Shown piece after piece: positions 1 to 8,966 of a stretch of DNA of 34,764 nucleotides. Made by a program: the position numbers and the translations under genes. Positions within the stretch are counted from its first letter, which is position 1. Each line of letters starts with the position of its first letter. Below the pieces are notes generated by a model. The model was given only the letters and a program-made list of their open reading frames with translations, ran no database searches and was not told the origin of the DNA. Where the stretch lies: contig JAIXUV010000004.1 in assembly GCA_027483345.1 (NCBI GenBank), positions 1-34,764 on the forward strand. The letters run 5' to 3'. The DNA is from Verrucomicrobiales bacterium (GTDB taxonomy: Bacteria > Verrucomicrobiota > Verrucomicrobiia > Limisphaerales > UBA9464).

Positions 1-1589
1 GAGGTCTCGGTCGAGTTCGTGTTCATCTGCTGCGCGGTGGCCGACAGCTCCTCGGAGGCGGCGGAGAGCGTCTGCGCGTTCTCGTTCACCGTGGCCAAGG
101 TGGACTTGAGGCTGTCCGTGAGGCGGAGGACCGCACGCTGCTTCTCGGAGATCTCCTTCCAGTCGACCCGTTCGGCCTCGAAGACCTCGATGAGTCCGCC
201 GCGGGCGGTGTTGAAGGCCCGGGCCATGGCCCCGACCTCGTCCTCGGCGGTGACGGGAACCTCGCGCGAGATGTCGCCGCGGGCCAGCCCCTCGATGGCG
301 TCCTTGACCCGGCTGATTCCGCGGACCACGCCGCCGACGACCTTCCAGAGGACCAGTGCGCCGACCAAGAGTCCGAAGGCACCGACGGCCAGCACGGTCC
401 GCTTGAGGGATTCAGTGGCGGCGAAGGCCTCGTCGGGCTCGGACCGGACGAGCGTGGTGAAGCCGGAGCCGACGTATCCGAGCACCGGGGCACTGCGGCT
501 GTAGCCGCCGACCTGGATGAACTCGTGTCCCGAGGCTCGGCTTGTGCGGGCGTTGCGTCCGGTGACGATGCCGTTGACCGGGGCGCCGGCACGGGCGGCC
601 TCGACGGCGGCGGCCTCGTTGGAGCTGATGAAGTTCACCTTGAACAGGTCGTCGAGTCTCGGCTTCTCGCTGCCGGTCTCGGCGGGATCCACGTCGAGGA
701 TCAGCGTCCCGGAGCGGTCGACGACGTTCAGTTCGGCGGTCCCGAGGCCCTGGCGCTTCAGGCTGGAGTACTCGTCGGCGACGATCTGCTCGACCATCGC
801 GGAGCTGAAGCAGTTGTGCCAGTAGCCGACCAACGTGCCGTCGGACTTCGTGACCGGGGAGGTGAAGGTCATCGACCAGGTCGGGGCCTTGGTCCCGTAG
901 AGCTCGGTGACGAACTCGTCGTTGGGGACCGGGTCCGTGACGACGGTGCCGGAGAGCAACGGGGAACCGTCGACCGGGGCGCCGGTGGTGAACTTCTTGG
1001 CGGCGGCCGCCTTGAACCACTCGCGGCCCGAGACGTCGCGGCCCAGGAGCGCGTTCGCACCAGTGATCGGGGTCCCATCGGCGGTGACGGAGTTGACGGC
1101 GACAATCCGGCCGGAGGTGTCGGTCACGAAGCTCACCGGGTAGCACCCGTAGGCCTTCACGTAGGCGTTGACCGCCTCGGTGATCTGAGAGCGGACCGAG
1201 TCGTCGATCCGGCTGAGGTCCCGGTGGACGACGGTGTTGAGGCCGAAGGCCTGGACGTCTCCGTAGCGTTCGAAGAGCGTGCGGTCGATGCGGTCCTGGA
1301 TGCTGCGGGCCGAGGCCTGCAGGGCGAAGGACCGCTCGGAGGCGAGGCGCGTGGACATGCGGAGCACGGCCACGTAGATGGCGGTGACGCTCAGTGCGAG
1401 CACGACGAGGGCCGGCACGAGGAGCTTGCCACGGAGGCTGCCTCCCAGGCGGAGCCCGGATGTGCGGACGGGGGCGTCCGAACCGCCGGCCGGAGGACGG
1501 GATTCGGCGACGCGGCGCGATTGGGTGTCGGGGCGGACGCGCGGCTCGAACGGGAGCGGAGCCACGACGGTATGACTGCTGGTGTTCAT
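1..1589 (-). CDS. Methyl-accepting chemotaxis protein (Cache-like sensor, HAMP), 3' end truncated by window edge
   Basis: Own translation from CAT at 1587-1589 gives MNTSSHTVVAPLPFEPR..., TM1 (LLVPALVVLALSVTAIYVAVL), a periplasmic sensor, TM2 (TVLAVGAFGLLVGALVLW), HAMP-like region (GDISREVPVTAEDEVGAMARAFN) and SAASEELSATAQQMNTNSTETS running off position 1. Absent from the ORF track because it has no stop in the window. Confidence 0.9.
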   Translation of the reverse strand, partial: MNTSSHTVVAPLPFEPRVRPDTQSRRVAESRPPAGGSDAPVRTSGLRLGGSLRGKLLVPALVVLALSVTAIYVAVLRMSTRLASERSFALQASARSIQDRIDRTLFERYGDVQAFGLNTVVHRDLSRIDDSVRSQITEAVNAYVKAYGCYPVSFVTDTSGRIVAVNSVTADGTPITGANALLGRDVSGREWFKAAAAKKFTTGAPVDGSPLLSGTVVTDPVPNDEFVTELYGTKAPTWSMTFTSPVTKSDGTLVGYWHNCFSSAMVEQIVADEYSSLKRQGLGTAELNVVDRSGTLILDVDPAETGSEKPRLDDLFKVNFISSNEAAAVEAARAGAPVNGIVTGRNARTSRASGHEFIQVGGYSRSAPVLGYVGSGFTTLVRSEPDEAFAATESLKRTVLAVGAFGLLVGALVLWKVVGGVVRGISRVKDAIEGLARGDISREVPVTAEDEVGAMARAFNTARGGLIEVFEAERVDWKEISEKQRAVLRLTDSLKSTLATVNENAQTLSAASEELSATAQQMNTNSTET

Positions 1590-1634
1590 GGATTCGATTT
1601 CAGGAAAGGGAACGCTGCGTTTGGTTCGGCGGGA

Positions 1635-2081
1635 TCAGGAGGCGGGAACGGGCTCCGGGAGTTCGACGACCTTCGAGGTGTCGAGGAGGATCAGCAGGCG
1701 TTCCTTGAGCCTGAAGACGCCGGTGATGACCTGGCGGGCTGCGCCACGGACCGTGTCGGGCGCGCGGGTCAGCCCGGCGGCATCGACCTCGACCACGTCT
1801 CCGATCTCGTCCACCAGCAGGCTCACGGGGCCGTCGGGGGTGTGGATGACGACGTTCGTCGGAGGCAGGGAAGCGGAACGCGGGGGCAGGCCGAGCCGGC
1901 TGCGCAGGTCGAGTGCGGTGACGATCTGGCCGCGAAGGTTGATGAGTCCGCGGATGGCCTCGGGGGCCAGCGGGACGCGGGTCATCTCCTGGTGTCGGAT
2001 GATCTCCTGGACCTTGAGGACATCGATCCCGAAGAAGAAATCCCCGAGGGTGAACGTGCAGAGTTGGCGGGTCTCGCTCAT
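1635..2081 (-). CDS. cheW: CheW chemotaxis coupling protein
   Basis: MSETRQLCTFTLGDFFFGIDVLKVQEIIRHQEMTRVPLAPEAIRGLINLRGQIVTALDLRSRLGL... is a classic CheW sequence; start trimmed from the 292 aa ORF. Confidence 0.93.
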   Translation of the reverse strand: MSETRQLCTFTLGDFFFGIDVLKVQEIIRHQEMTRVPLAPEAIRGLINLRGQIVTALDLRSRLGLPPRSASLPPTNVVIHTPDGPVSLLVDEIGDVVEVDAAGLTRAPDTVRGAARQVITGVFRLKERLLILLDTSKVVELPEPVPAS

Positions 2082-2103
2082 GTTCGGTTGGCTGGATATC
2101 GGA

Positions 2104-4458
2104 TCAATGGGCCGACAGGTGAAGGCGGGTCGGATCGAAAAGATCGACCACTCGGCCCTGGATGACCGTGGACCCCAGCAAGCCGGATCCGTCGCCGGCC
2201 GACCGTTCCGTGCCCTCCTCCTCGACGATGTCGCTGACATGCCCGACGAGGATGCCGACGCTGCGGCCGCCCGAGGAATGGACCACCACCTGGGCGTTTT
2301 CCGACGACTCCGCGGGCTCCGGGAGGTTCGGGAAGAGCCGGTTGAGGGGCACCAGCGGTAGGATGCCGCCGCGGTACTGGATGACCTGGCGTCCGCCCGA
2401 CCATTCGAAGCGGGACCGTTCGAACTCCTCCAAGCGGTCCACCGAGGAAAGGGGGATGGCGAGCCGGGAGCCGCCGCCGGCCTCGATGAGGAGCAGCTTC
2501 TCACGGTTGGCAAGCACAGAGGCGGCGCGGTCGGGATCGACGGCGACAGCCTGAGCAGTGGCGTCGGAGAGCACGGCCGCCCTCTGGGCGAGGCCGAGGA
2601 CGTCGAGGATGAGGGCCACGCGGCCGTCGCCCATGATCGTCGCCCCGGCGTAGCAGGTGAGGCTGCGGAAGATCTTCGAGAGCGGCTTCACCACGATCTC
2701 CTGGGTGTCGTTGATCTCGTCGACGACGAGCCCGAACTGGCGGCCGTCCGCCTGGAGCACGATGAGGTTGGACCCGGTTTCGGAGCCGGGAGCCGCGGCC
2801 TCGGCCGGCACGATGCCGAGCTCGCGGTCGAGCATGGCGAGCGGCAGGAGGCGTTCGCGGAGGCGGTACACCGGTGCGCCGTAGAGCGACTCGATGCCGC
2901 GGCCTTCGCCGGAGGGGTCGATCCGCACCAACTCGACGAGGCTGACCTGCGGGATGGCGAACCGCTCGCCGCCGGAGGTGACGATCAGCGCCGGGATGAT
3001 GGCTAAGGTGAGCGGGATCTTGATGCGGAGCGTGGTCCCGGAACCCAGCTCGGAGAGCAGTTCGATCGAGCCGCCGATGCGTTCGATGTTCGTCTTGACG
3101 ACGTCCATGCCCACGCCGCGGCCGGAGACGTTGGTGATCTTCTCCGCGGTGCTGAGGCCCGGGAGGAAGACGAGGTGGAACGCCTCGCGATCGGGCATGC
3201 GGGCGGCTTGCTCCGGAGTGATGCGGCCGTCGCGGAGGGCGCGGGCGCGGACCTTCTCGGCGTTGATGCCCGCTCCGTCGTCGACGATCTCGATGATCAC
3301 CTGTCCGCCTTCGTGGAAGGCCCGGAGCACCAGGGCACCCTCCTCGGGCTTGCCGGCGGCGACGCGCCGTTCCGGCGACTCGATCCCGTGGTCGATGGCG
3401 TTCCGGACGATGTGGATCAGGGGGTCCTTGATCGCCTCGATGATGGTGCGGTCGAGCTCGGTCTCGCGGCCTTCCATGTAGAGGCGGACCTTCTTGCCGA
3501 GTTCGGCCGAGACGTCGCGGACGATCCGCGGGAAGCGGGTCCAGACGTTGCCGATGGGCTGCATCCGGGTCTTCATGACCCCTTCCTGCAGCTCGGTGGT
3601 GATCACGTTCAGGCGCTGGGCCGTGCTGAGAAGGGTCGGATCCTGGACCACGCCCGCCTTCTGGAGGATCTGGTTCCGGGCGAGCACCAGCTCGCCGACG
3701 AGGTTCATGAGCCGGTCGAGGTGGGCCACGTCCACCCGGATCGCGCTGTCCTCGGCGTTGGAGCGGCCCGCATTCTCGGCGGGTGGTGCGCCCGCCGAGA
3801 CGGAAGCGGCGGGAGAACCGGCTGCGGCTCCGGCACCCAAGCCGGCGGAAGGGGCGGCGGCTTCCGGGAATGGAGCCGGTGCGGGAACCGGTGCGGGGAA
3901 AAGCGTCTCCGGCTTCTGCACGGGCGCCAGATCGTCGTCGAAGAACCCGAATCCGGCATCCGCACCAGGCGCTGAAGCCGCCGGGATGGGTTCGGCGCAC
4001 TGGGACCGCACCACGGACGAAGCCGGCGAGGCGACGAGCGCGGGAACGATGGGCTCCACGGCACCCAGCGGTTCCTGCAGGCGGTCCAGCAGGGAGATGA
4101 GCGGCGAATGGTCGGCGTCGCCCTCCGATCCGGAAGCCTCCAGGGAACGGAGCATCGAGCGGAGCGCGTCCGACAGCTTCAGGAGCGCGCTGATCATCTC
4201 GGGCGAGGCGTTGATCCCGCCGCTGCGGAGGAGGTCGAGCAGGTTCTCACCCGTGTGGGCAACACGCTGGATGTGCGACAGGCCGAGGCACCCGGCCGTT
4301 CCCTTGATGGTGTGGATGACGCGGAAGATGACGTTCAACGAGTCCGCGCCGGCGGTTCCCGACTCGATCTGCAGGAGTTCGTGGTCGTAGCGGTCCAGGC
4401 CTTCGAAGCTCTCGACGAGCAGGTCTGCGATGAGCTGCTGCTGGATGGAAGCGTCCAT
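2104..4458 (-). CDS. cheA: CheA chemotaxis histidine kinase (Hpt, dimerization, HATPase, tandem CheW-like domains)
   Basis: Hpt motif HTIKGTAGCLG; dimerization LDRLMNLVGELVLARNQIL; HATPase HIVRNAIDHGIESPERR, DDGAGI, GRGVGMDVVKTNIERIGG; two successive CheW-like segments at the C-terminus. Confidence 0.95.
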   Translation of the reverse strand: MDASIQQQLIADLLVESFEGLDRYDHELLQIESGTAGADSLNVIFRVIHTIKGTAGCLGLSHIQRVAHTGENLLDLLRSGGINASPEMISALLKLSDALRSMLRSLEASGSEGDADHSPLISLLDRLQEPLGAVEPIVPALVASPASSVVRSQCAEPIPAASAPGADAGFGFFDDDLAPVQKPETLFPAPVPAPAPFPEAAAPSAGLGAGAAAGSPAASVSAGAPPAENAGRSNAEDSAIRVDVAHLDRLMNLVGELVLARNQILQKAGVVQDPTLLSTAQRLNVITTELQEGVMKTRMQPIGNVWTRFPRIVRDVSAELGKKVRLYMEGRETELDRTIIEAIKDPLIHIVRNAIDHGIESPERRVAAGKPEEGALVLRAFHEGGQVIIEIVDDGAGINAEKVRARALRDGRITPEQAARMPDREAFHLVFLPGLSTAEKITNVSGRGVGMDVVKTNIERIGGSIELLSELGSGTTLRIKIPLTLAIIPALIVTSGGERFAIPQVSLVELVRIDPSGEGRGIESLYGAPVYRLRERLLPLAMLDRELGIVPAEAAAPGSETGSNLIVLQADGRQFGLVVDEINDTQEIVVKPLSKIFRSLTCYAGATIMGDGRVALILDVLGLAQRAAVLSDATAQAVAVDPDRAASVLANREKLLLIEAGGGSRLAIPLSSVDRLEEFERSRFEWSGGRQVIQYRGGILPLVPLNRLFPNLPEPAESSENAQVVVHSSGGRSVGILVGHVSDIVEEEGTERSAGDGSGLLGSTVIQGRVVDLFDPTRLHLSAH

Positions 4459-4486
4459 GGGGATGCGGGAAGGGTCTGGGAGCGGT

Positions 4487-4855
4487 TCAGGCGGGAAGGA
4501 CCCGGGACATCACGGCGAGGAGCTGCTCCGGCTGGAACGGCTTCACGATCCAGCCGGTGGCGCCGGCGGCACGTCCGCGGTTCTTGATCTCCGGGTCCGA
4601 CTCCGTGGTGAGGAGGATGATCGGCGTCCGCGCGAACGCCGGGAGCTGCCTCAGCTGACGGGTCAGCTCCAGGCCGTCCATGTTCGGCATGTTGACGTCG
4701 GAGATGATGGCGTCGACGGCTCGTCCCTTCAGGACTCCGAGGGCGGCGACCCCGTCCTGGGCCTCGATCACGTCGAAGCCGGCACCCTTGAGGGTGAATG
4801 AGATGACCTTCCTCATGGTGAGGGCGTCATCGACGGTCATGATGGTCTTGGGCAT
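4487..4855 (-). CDS. cheY: CheY-like single-domain response regulator
   Basis: MPKTIMTVDDALTMRKVISFTLKGAGFDVIEAQDGVAAL...DAIISDVNMPNMDGLEL...IILLTTE...GWIVKPFQPEQLL: receiver D, T and K residues present. Confidence 0.93.
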   Translation of the reverse strand: MPKTIMTVDDALTMRKVISFTLKGAGFDVIEAQDGVAALGVLKGRAVDAIISDVNMPNMDGLELTRQLRQLPAFARTPIILLTTESDPEIKNRGRAAGATGWIVKPFQPEQLLAVMSRVLPA

Positions 4856-4867
4856 GTCTGTTTCGGT

Positions 4868-6862
4868 TTAGAAAAGCTCGACGTTGGCGCCGATCCCACG
4901 GTCGCTGGGCTCGGGCTTCCGCCCGGACGACGTGTCCTCCTCAGCCGTGGCGGCCATGGGGGCCGAAGGGGAGTCGAAGAGTTCCACGGAGCCACCGAGC
5001 GGATCGGCGGCAGCGGAGGCCGGCGGGGTCCCGGGCCAGAGGGACACCGCGTCGTCCGCCACTTCGGCCGCGGCCGCATGGGCATTGCGCTCCGACTGCA
5101 TGGTGTAGTTCCGGTGGAGGACGCGGAGCCGGCCCTCGAGGGCCTCCTTCGCCTCCGGATCGTGGATCTCCTCCGCCGGCCGGTCCGCGATGCGGGCGAG
5201 AGCCCCGCGCAGGGCATCGAGGGTGGGAAGCGAAGGCTCGACGAACCTCAAGGCCATCTCGGTCGCGGTGGCTTCCGCGGTGAAGACGGCGTTCGACTGG
5301 CCGACGGCCATGAAGGAGTCCAGTGTCGCGTCCCGGTAGTCGTGGAGACGGACCTCGAGCTCGCGTCCCATCCGGTCGAGCGCCCCGTGCGCGTCCACCG
5401 CCTCCGCATGCAGCGCCGCCGACTCGCCGATGGCCTCGGCCAAGCCCGCGATCAGCCGGTCGAGGTCGTCCGAGGCATGCTCGTTGAGTCGGTAGATCTC
5501 GTCCGAAATCCGGGTGGTGTTCTCCGAAAGCACCTCGAGTCCGGTCCCCTGCCCGACCTGGGCGGCCTGGATCTGGGCGTTGAGGGCGATGAGCTTGATG
5601 TGGCCCGAGAGCTGGCGCATGACGCCGGTCACGTTGGAGGCCATGCCGCCGAGCGGCTTGAGCGTGCGGTGGGTCTCGTCCTGGACCGCCACGATGGTCG
5701 TCAGCATCGCCCGGACCTCCTCCAGCGAGGTGAGGAGGATCTGGACCATGCCGTCCTCGGACGAGGTGACGCTCTTGAACTCGGACAGGCTCATCGACTC
5801 GGAGTCGAGTTCCTGGGCCAGCTCGATGATCCGGTGGACGCCTTTCCGTCCCTGTTCCTCGGCCTTCCGGAGGTCCCTCAGCACCGCGTCGATCTGCTCC
5901 ACCTGGATGCGTGCGGCCTCGCGTGCGAACTGCCGCTGGACGACCGCTGGAACCCCGGCGGTATCGCCTTCGACATCGACGATCTGCCCACAGGCGGACC
6001 GGACATGTTCGAGCTTCTGCCGGACGATGTCCTGGCACTGCAGGGCCACCAGGACCTCCGCGACGCCGGAGTCGATGCTGCGGCTGACGGAGACCAGCGA
6101 GACGTCGCGCTTCATGCTGTCGCTGACCTCGGCCATGAGGTCGCCGAGCGTCTGCCGCATCTGGTTGCGCTTCTCGACGGCGGTGGCCTGTTGCCTCACC
6201 GCATGGCGTTCGATGCGGTCGATGAGGCCCGCGATGCTGTCCCGCGAGCGCCCCAGGTTGTGGTACTGTTCCCCGAAGACCTGTCCGAAACGTCCGAACA
6301 GCTCCTCGATGTCCCGGGTGAGGCCGAGGAAAGTCGACTGGACGTCGGCTGGCAGCGAGGCGGACTCGATGCGGAAGAGCGTCTGGACGTACTTGAGCGG
6401 GGAGAGCGCACCGCCGAGGAGCTCCTCATGGCGTCGCATCGATTCCAACTGCTCCTGGTAGACCCTCAGCCGACCGACGAGGTCGAGGGTGCGCACGTGG
6501 CAGCGCTCGATGAAGTCGAGTCCCTGGCCGAGGGTCTCCATGCCGGTCCGGATCAGCTGCTCGCCCCCGGCTTTCCCGGTGACCAGCTCCAGCAGGCGTT
6601 CGCTGCGCTGCACGATTTCCTGGGCCTGGCCGGCATGGCGTTCGAGGGAGGAACCGGTCGCCATGAACCGCTTCTCCAATTCGGCCGTCATCCGCTCCAG
6701 GTCCTTGGACCTCTGGTTCAAGGCGATCCGATCCGGCTCCGTCTCGAGGTAGCCGGCACCGCCGTGGCCATGGGGGATCGACGCGAGGCCCCGCACCTTC
6801 CTGAGAAGCCGTGCGGCGCCGGTGCCAAGACGACTGGAGAAAACCTGGAGTGGTCGGACCAT
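4868..6862 (-). CDS. Soluble MCP-like coiled-coil protein with degenerate signaling tip
   Basis: 664 aa, no obvious TM segment, heptad-like helices; segment HIKLIALNAQIQAAQVGQGTGLEVLSENTTRISDEI aligns by eye with the MCP hairpin tip (NLLALNAAIEAARAGEqGrGFAVVAeEVRkLA). First gene of the che operon. Confidence 0.7.
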   Translation of the reverse strand: MVRPLQVFSSRLGTGAARLLRKVRGLASIPHGHGGAGYLETEPDRIALNQRSKDLERMTAELEKRFMATGSSLERHAGQAQEIVQRSERLLELVTGKAGGEQLIRTGMETLGQGLDFIERCHVRTLDLVGRLRVYQEQLESMRRHEELLGGALSPLKYVQTLFRIESASLPADVQSTFLGLTRDIEELFGRFGQVFGEQYHNLGRSRDSIAGLIDRIERHAVRQQATAVEKRNQMRQTLGDLMAEVSDSMKRDVSLVSVSRSIDSGVAEVLVALQCQDIVRQKLEHVRSACGQIVDVEGDTAGVPAVVQRQFAREAARIQVEQIDAVLRDLRKAEEQGRKGVHRIIELAQELDSESMSLSEFKSVTSSEDGMVQILLTSLEEVRAMLTTIVAVQDETHRTLKPLGGMASNVTGVMRQLSGHIKLIALNAQIQAAQVGQGTGLEVLSENTTRISDEIYRLNEHASDDLDRLIAGLAEAIGESAALHAEAVDAHGALDRMGRELEVRLHDYRDATLDSFMAVGQSNAVFTAEATATEMALRFVEPSLPTLDALRGALARIADRPAEEIHDPEAKEALEGRLRVLHRNYTMQSERNAHAAAAEVADDAVSLWPGTPPASAAADPLGGSVELFDSPSAPMAATAEEDTSSGRKPEPSDRGIGANVELF

Positions 6863-6987
6863 GGAGTGGGTGGAGAAATCCCCGCGGGGAACCTATCGGC
6901 TGCACGACGACACCCCTTAAGTGGGAACCCGTGTTTGCCGTTGAGAGACTGGACCGGTCCAGGAACAGACTTCCGGACCAACCACCA

Positions 6988-8583
6988 ATGACGATCAGTC
7001 CCAGGGAAAATCCGGCGGGAGGCCCAAGGAGGCGCCGCGTGCTCGGCGTCGACGACGACCCGGTCATGCGTCACCTCATCGAGGGATACCTTAGGGCCAA
7101 CGGCTATGAGGTGGCCCTGGCGGCGAACGTCCCGGAGGCGAGGAACCTCGTCTCCAGCCGCGGCCCAGGCCACTTCGACTGCGTCATCACCGACTTCAAC
7201 ATGCCGGGTGAGACCGGCCTCGAGCTGCTGACCTGGCTGAAGGAGCAGGATCCGGAGCTGGCCTCGATCATGATCACCGCCGCCGGCGAACGGCAGATCA
7301 TCGCCGAGAGCCTCCGGGCCGGGGCGTCCAACTTCCTCGATAAGCCCGTCCGGCTCGCCGAGCTGCTCCGCGCGGTCAACGAGGGCTCGGCCCTCACTGA
7401 ACGGCGCCGCGAGGCCACCAAGAGCGTGGCCGACGTCCGCGACGTCAGCCGCGCCCACCACCGGATGCTCGGGCGCGTCCACCGCTCCGGGATCGCGGGA
7501 CTCGACCTCCGCCACTACCCCCAGCACGACGCCGGCGGCGACTTCGCGGTCGTCTTCCCGCTCGCCGACCGGGGCGCCCTGCTCATCGCCGCCGACGTCT
7601 CCGGCCACGACATCCGTGCGGCGTTCGTCTCCGCCTACTTCCAGGGACTCGCCCGCGGACTCCTGGAATCCAAGTCCGCCGCCGGCCGCGTGCTCTCGCG
7701 TTTCAACGACTACCTTGTGCGGGAATGGAACGAGGACGGCACCGACGTGCCGACCTCGCTCTCGGTCGCCGCGGTGGAAATCGACCGCTCCTCGGACCGC
7801 GCCCTGGTCCACAACCACGGCGCCCCCGCGGTCCACCACATCTCCGACGACGGAGAGGTCACCGTGGTCCACGACGGAGGCGGCTCGCCGCTCGGCTGGT
7901 TCGACGACCTCTCCGGCGTCGAAGCGTCCTCCGTGCGGCTGTCCGACGGCGGTTGGCTGGCCTTCTGGACCGACGGCCTGGAGGAGCACGCCGCGAAGCT
8001 CGGCGTGGATCCCTGGGCGCTGGCCGGGGTGCTCCAGTCCCATGAAGGCGGCGACGGGGAACGTCCCGAGGTGCTCGCGGAGGCCCCCGACGACATCATG
8101 CTCGTCTGGTTTCCGCTGGCCGAGGACGGCCCCGCCATCCCGACGTGGAAGCCCGTCATCGCCACCACCTACCACGGCGGACAGGTGGCCGACATCGATT
8201 CCCTCCAAAGCCACTGGGAATGGAGCCTGAGGATGGGAGTCCCGGACCTCGCCGACGACCGGATGTACGAGATCATCCTGTGCCTGCGGGAGGCCGTCCT
8301 GAACGCGCTGGCCCACGGATGCCGGAAGGATCCCGCGTTGCGGGCCCGGATCCAGGTCCGGAGGCGCACCGGATCCACCGCCATCCGCGTGGTGATCCAG
8401 GATCCCGGCGAAGGACACGACTTCGACTGGAAGGGCCACAACACGACGGCGGCCGAGAACCTCGACGACCGCCACCGCGGATTGGCCTTCCTCCACAATT
8501 TCCCAACCTCGATCCAGGTCGACCGCAACGGCGCCTGGATCACCATGGATTTCGAACCCGAAGCATTTCCCGCGTCCCCATGA
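6988..8583 (+). CDS. Response regulator / PP2C SpoIIE-type phosphatase / HATPase (RsbW-like) fusion, HsbR-like
   Basis: Receiver: VDDDPVMRHLIEGYLRANGYEV, CVITDFNMPGETGLELL, LDKPVRLAELL; SpoIIE: AGGDFAVVFPLADRGALLIAADVSGHDIRAAFVSAYFQ; HATPase: LREAVLNALAHGCRKD, IQDPGEGHDFDW, HRGLAFL. Start taken at ATG 6988, inside the longer ORF 6811..8583. Confidence 0.88.
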   Translation: MTISPRENPAGGPRRRRVLGVDDDPVMRHLIEGYLRANGYEVALAANVPEARNLVSSRGPGHFDCVITDFNMPGETGLELLTWLKEQDPELASIMITAAGERQIIAESLRAGASNFLDKPVRLAELLRAVNEGSALTERRREATKSVADVRDVSRAHHRMLGRVHRSGIAGLDLRHYPQHDAGGDFAVVFPLADRGALLIAADVSGHDIRAAFVSAYFQGLARGLLESKSAAGRVLSRFNDYLVREWNEDGTDVPTSLSVAAVEIDRSSDRALVHNHGAPAVHHISDDGEVTVVHDGGGSPLGWFDDLSGVEASSVRLSDGGWLAFWTDGLEEHAAKLGVDPWALAGVLQSHEGGDGERPEVLAEAPDDIMLVWFPLAEDGPAIPTWKPVIATTYHGGQVADIDSLQSHWEWSLRMGVPDLADDRMYEIILCLREAVLNALAHGCRKDPALRARIQVRRRTGSTAIRVVIQDPGEGHDFDWKGHNTTAAENLDDRHRGLAFLHNFPTSIQVDRNGAWITMDFEPEAFPASP

Positions 8584-8930
8584 AACACCAACTCACCGCC
8601 ACGACCCTGACGCTCCACATCGAGGGCGACATCCTTTCGACCACCATCTCCCCCCTGCGTGCGGAGTCGCTCCGACTGCTGGAGTCGACCGCCGTCCACT
8701 CGGGGGCCTGGAACGTGATGGAACTGGTCCTGACCGACGCGCGGATGGTGGATTCCGCGGGGCTCAACTTCCTCGTCTCGCTGATCAAGGCCGCCAAGAA
8801 CCGCGGCGCCGTCGTGCGGGCGGTCGTGTCGAGCCGGACCGTCCACCGCACCTTCGTCTTCACGCGCCTGGACAAGCAGGTGGAGCTGGTCCTCCGCGAG
8901 GAGGGGGCGAAGGCGACCTCGGCGGCCTGA
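8580..8930 (+). CDS. STAS-domain anti-sigma factor antagonist-like protein
   Basis: ATGA overlap with upstream gene; MKHQLTATTLTLHIEGDILSTTISPLRAE...LVLTDARMVDSAGLNFLVSLIKAAKNRGA with the DSAG phospho-acceptor motif. Confidence 0.88.
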   Translation: MKHQLTATTLTLHIEGDILSTTISPLRAESLRLLESTAVHSGAWNVMELVLTDARMVDSAGLNFLVSLIKAAKNRGAVVRAVVSSRTVHRTFVFTRLDKQVELVLREEGAKATSAA

Positions 8931-8966
8931 TCGACGGAGGCCGCGCCGGCCGGGGACGCCGCCGCA

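Noticed and set aside
525-2165. 546 aa plus-strand ORF antisense to mcp/cheW
   Set aside because: Composition (Gly/Asp/Val/Arg-rich, no domain) is typical of a GC-rich shadow ORF; the opposite strand encodes clear MCP and CheW.
5078-6991. 637 aa plus-strand ORF antisense to the MCP-like gene
   Set aside because: No signal, motif or plausible core; shadow of the coding strand codon bias.
6718-8496. 592 aa minus-strand ORF antisense to the RR-SpoIIE-HATPase gene
   Set aside because: The plus strand has three recognisable domains; the antisense frame is low-information Gly/Val/Asp-rich.
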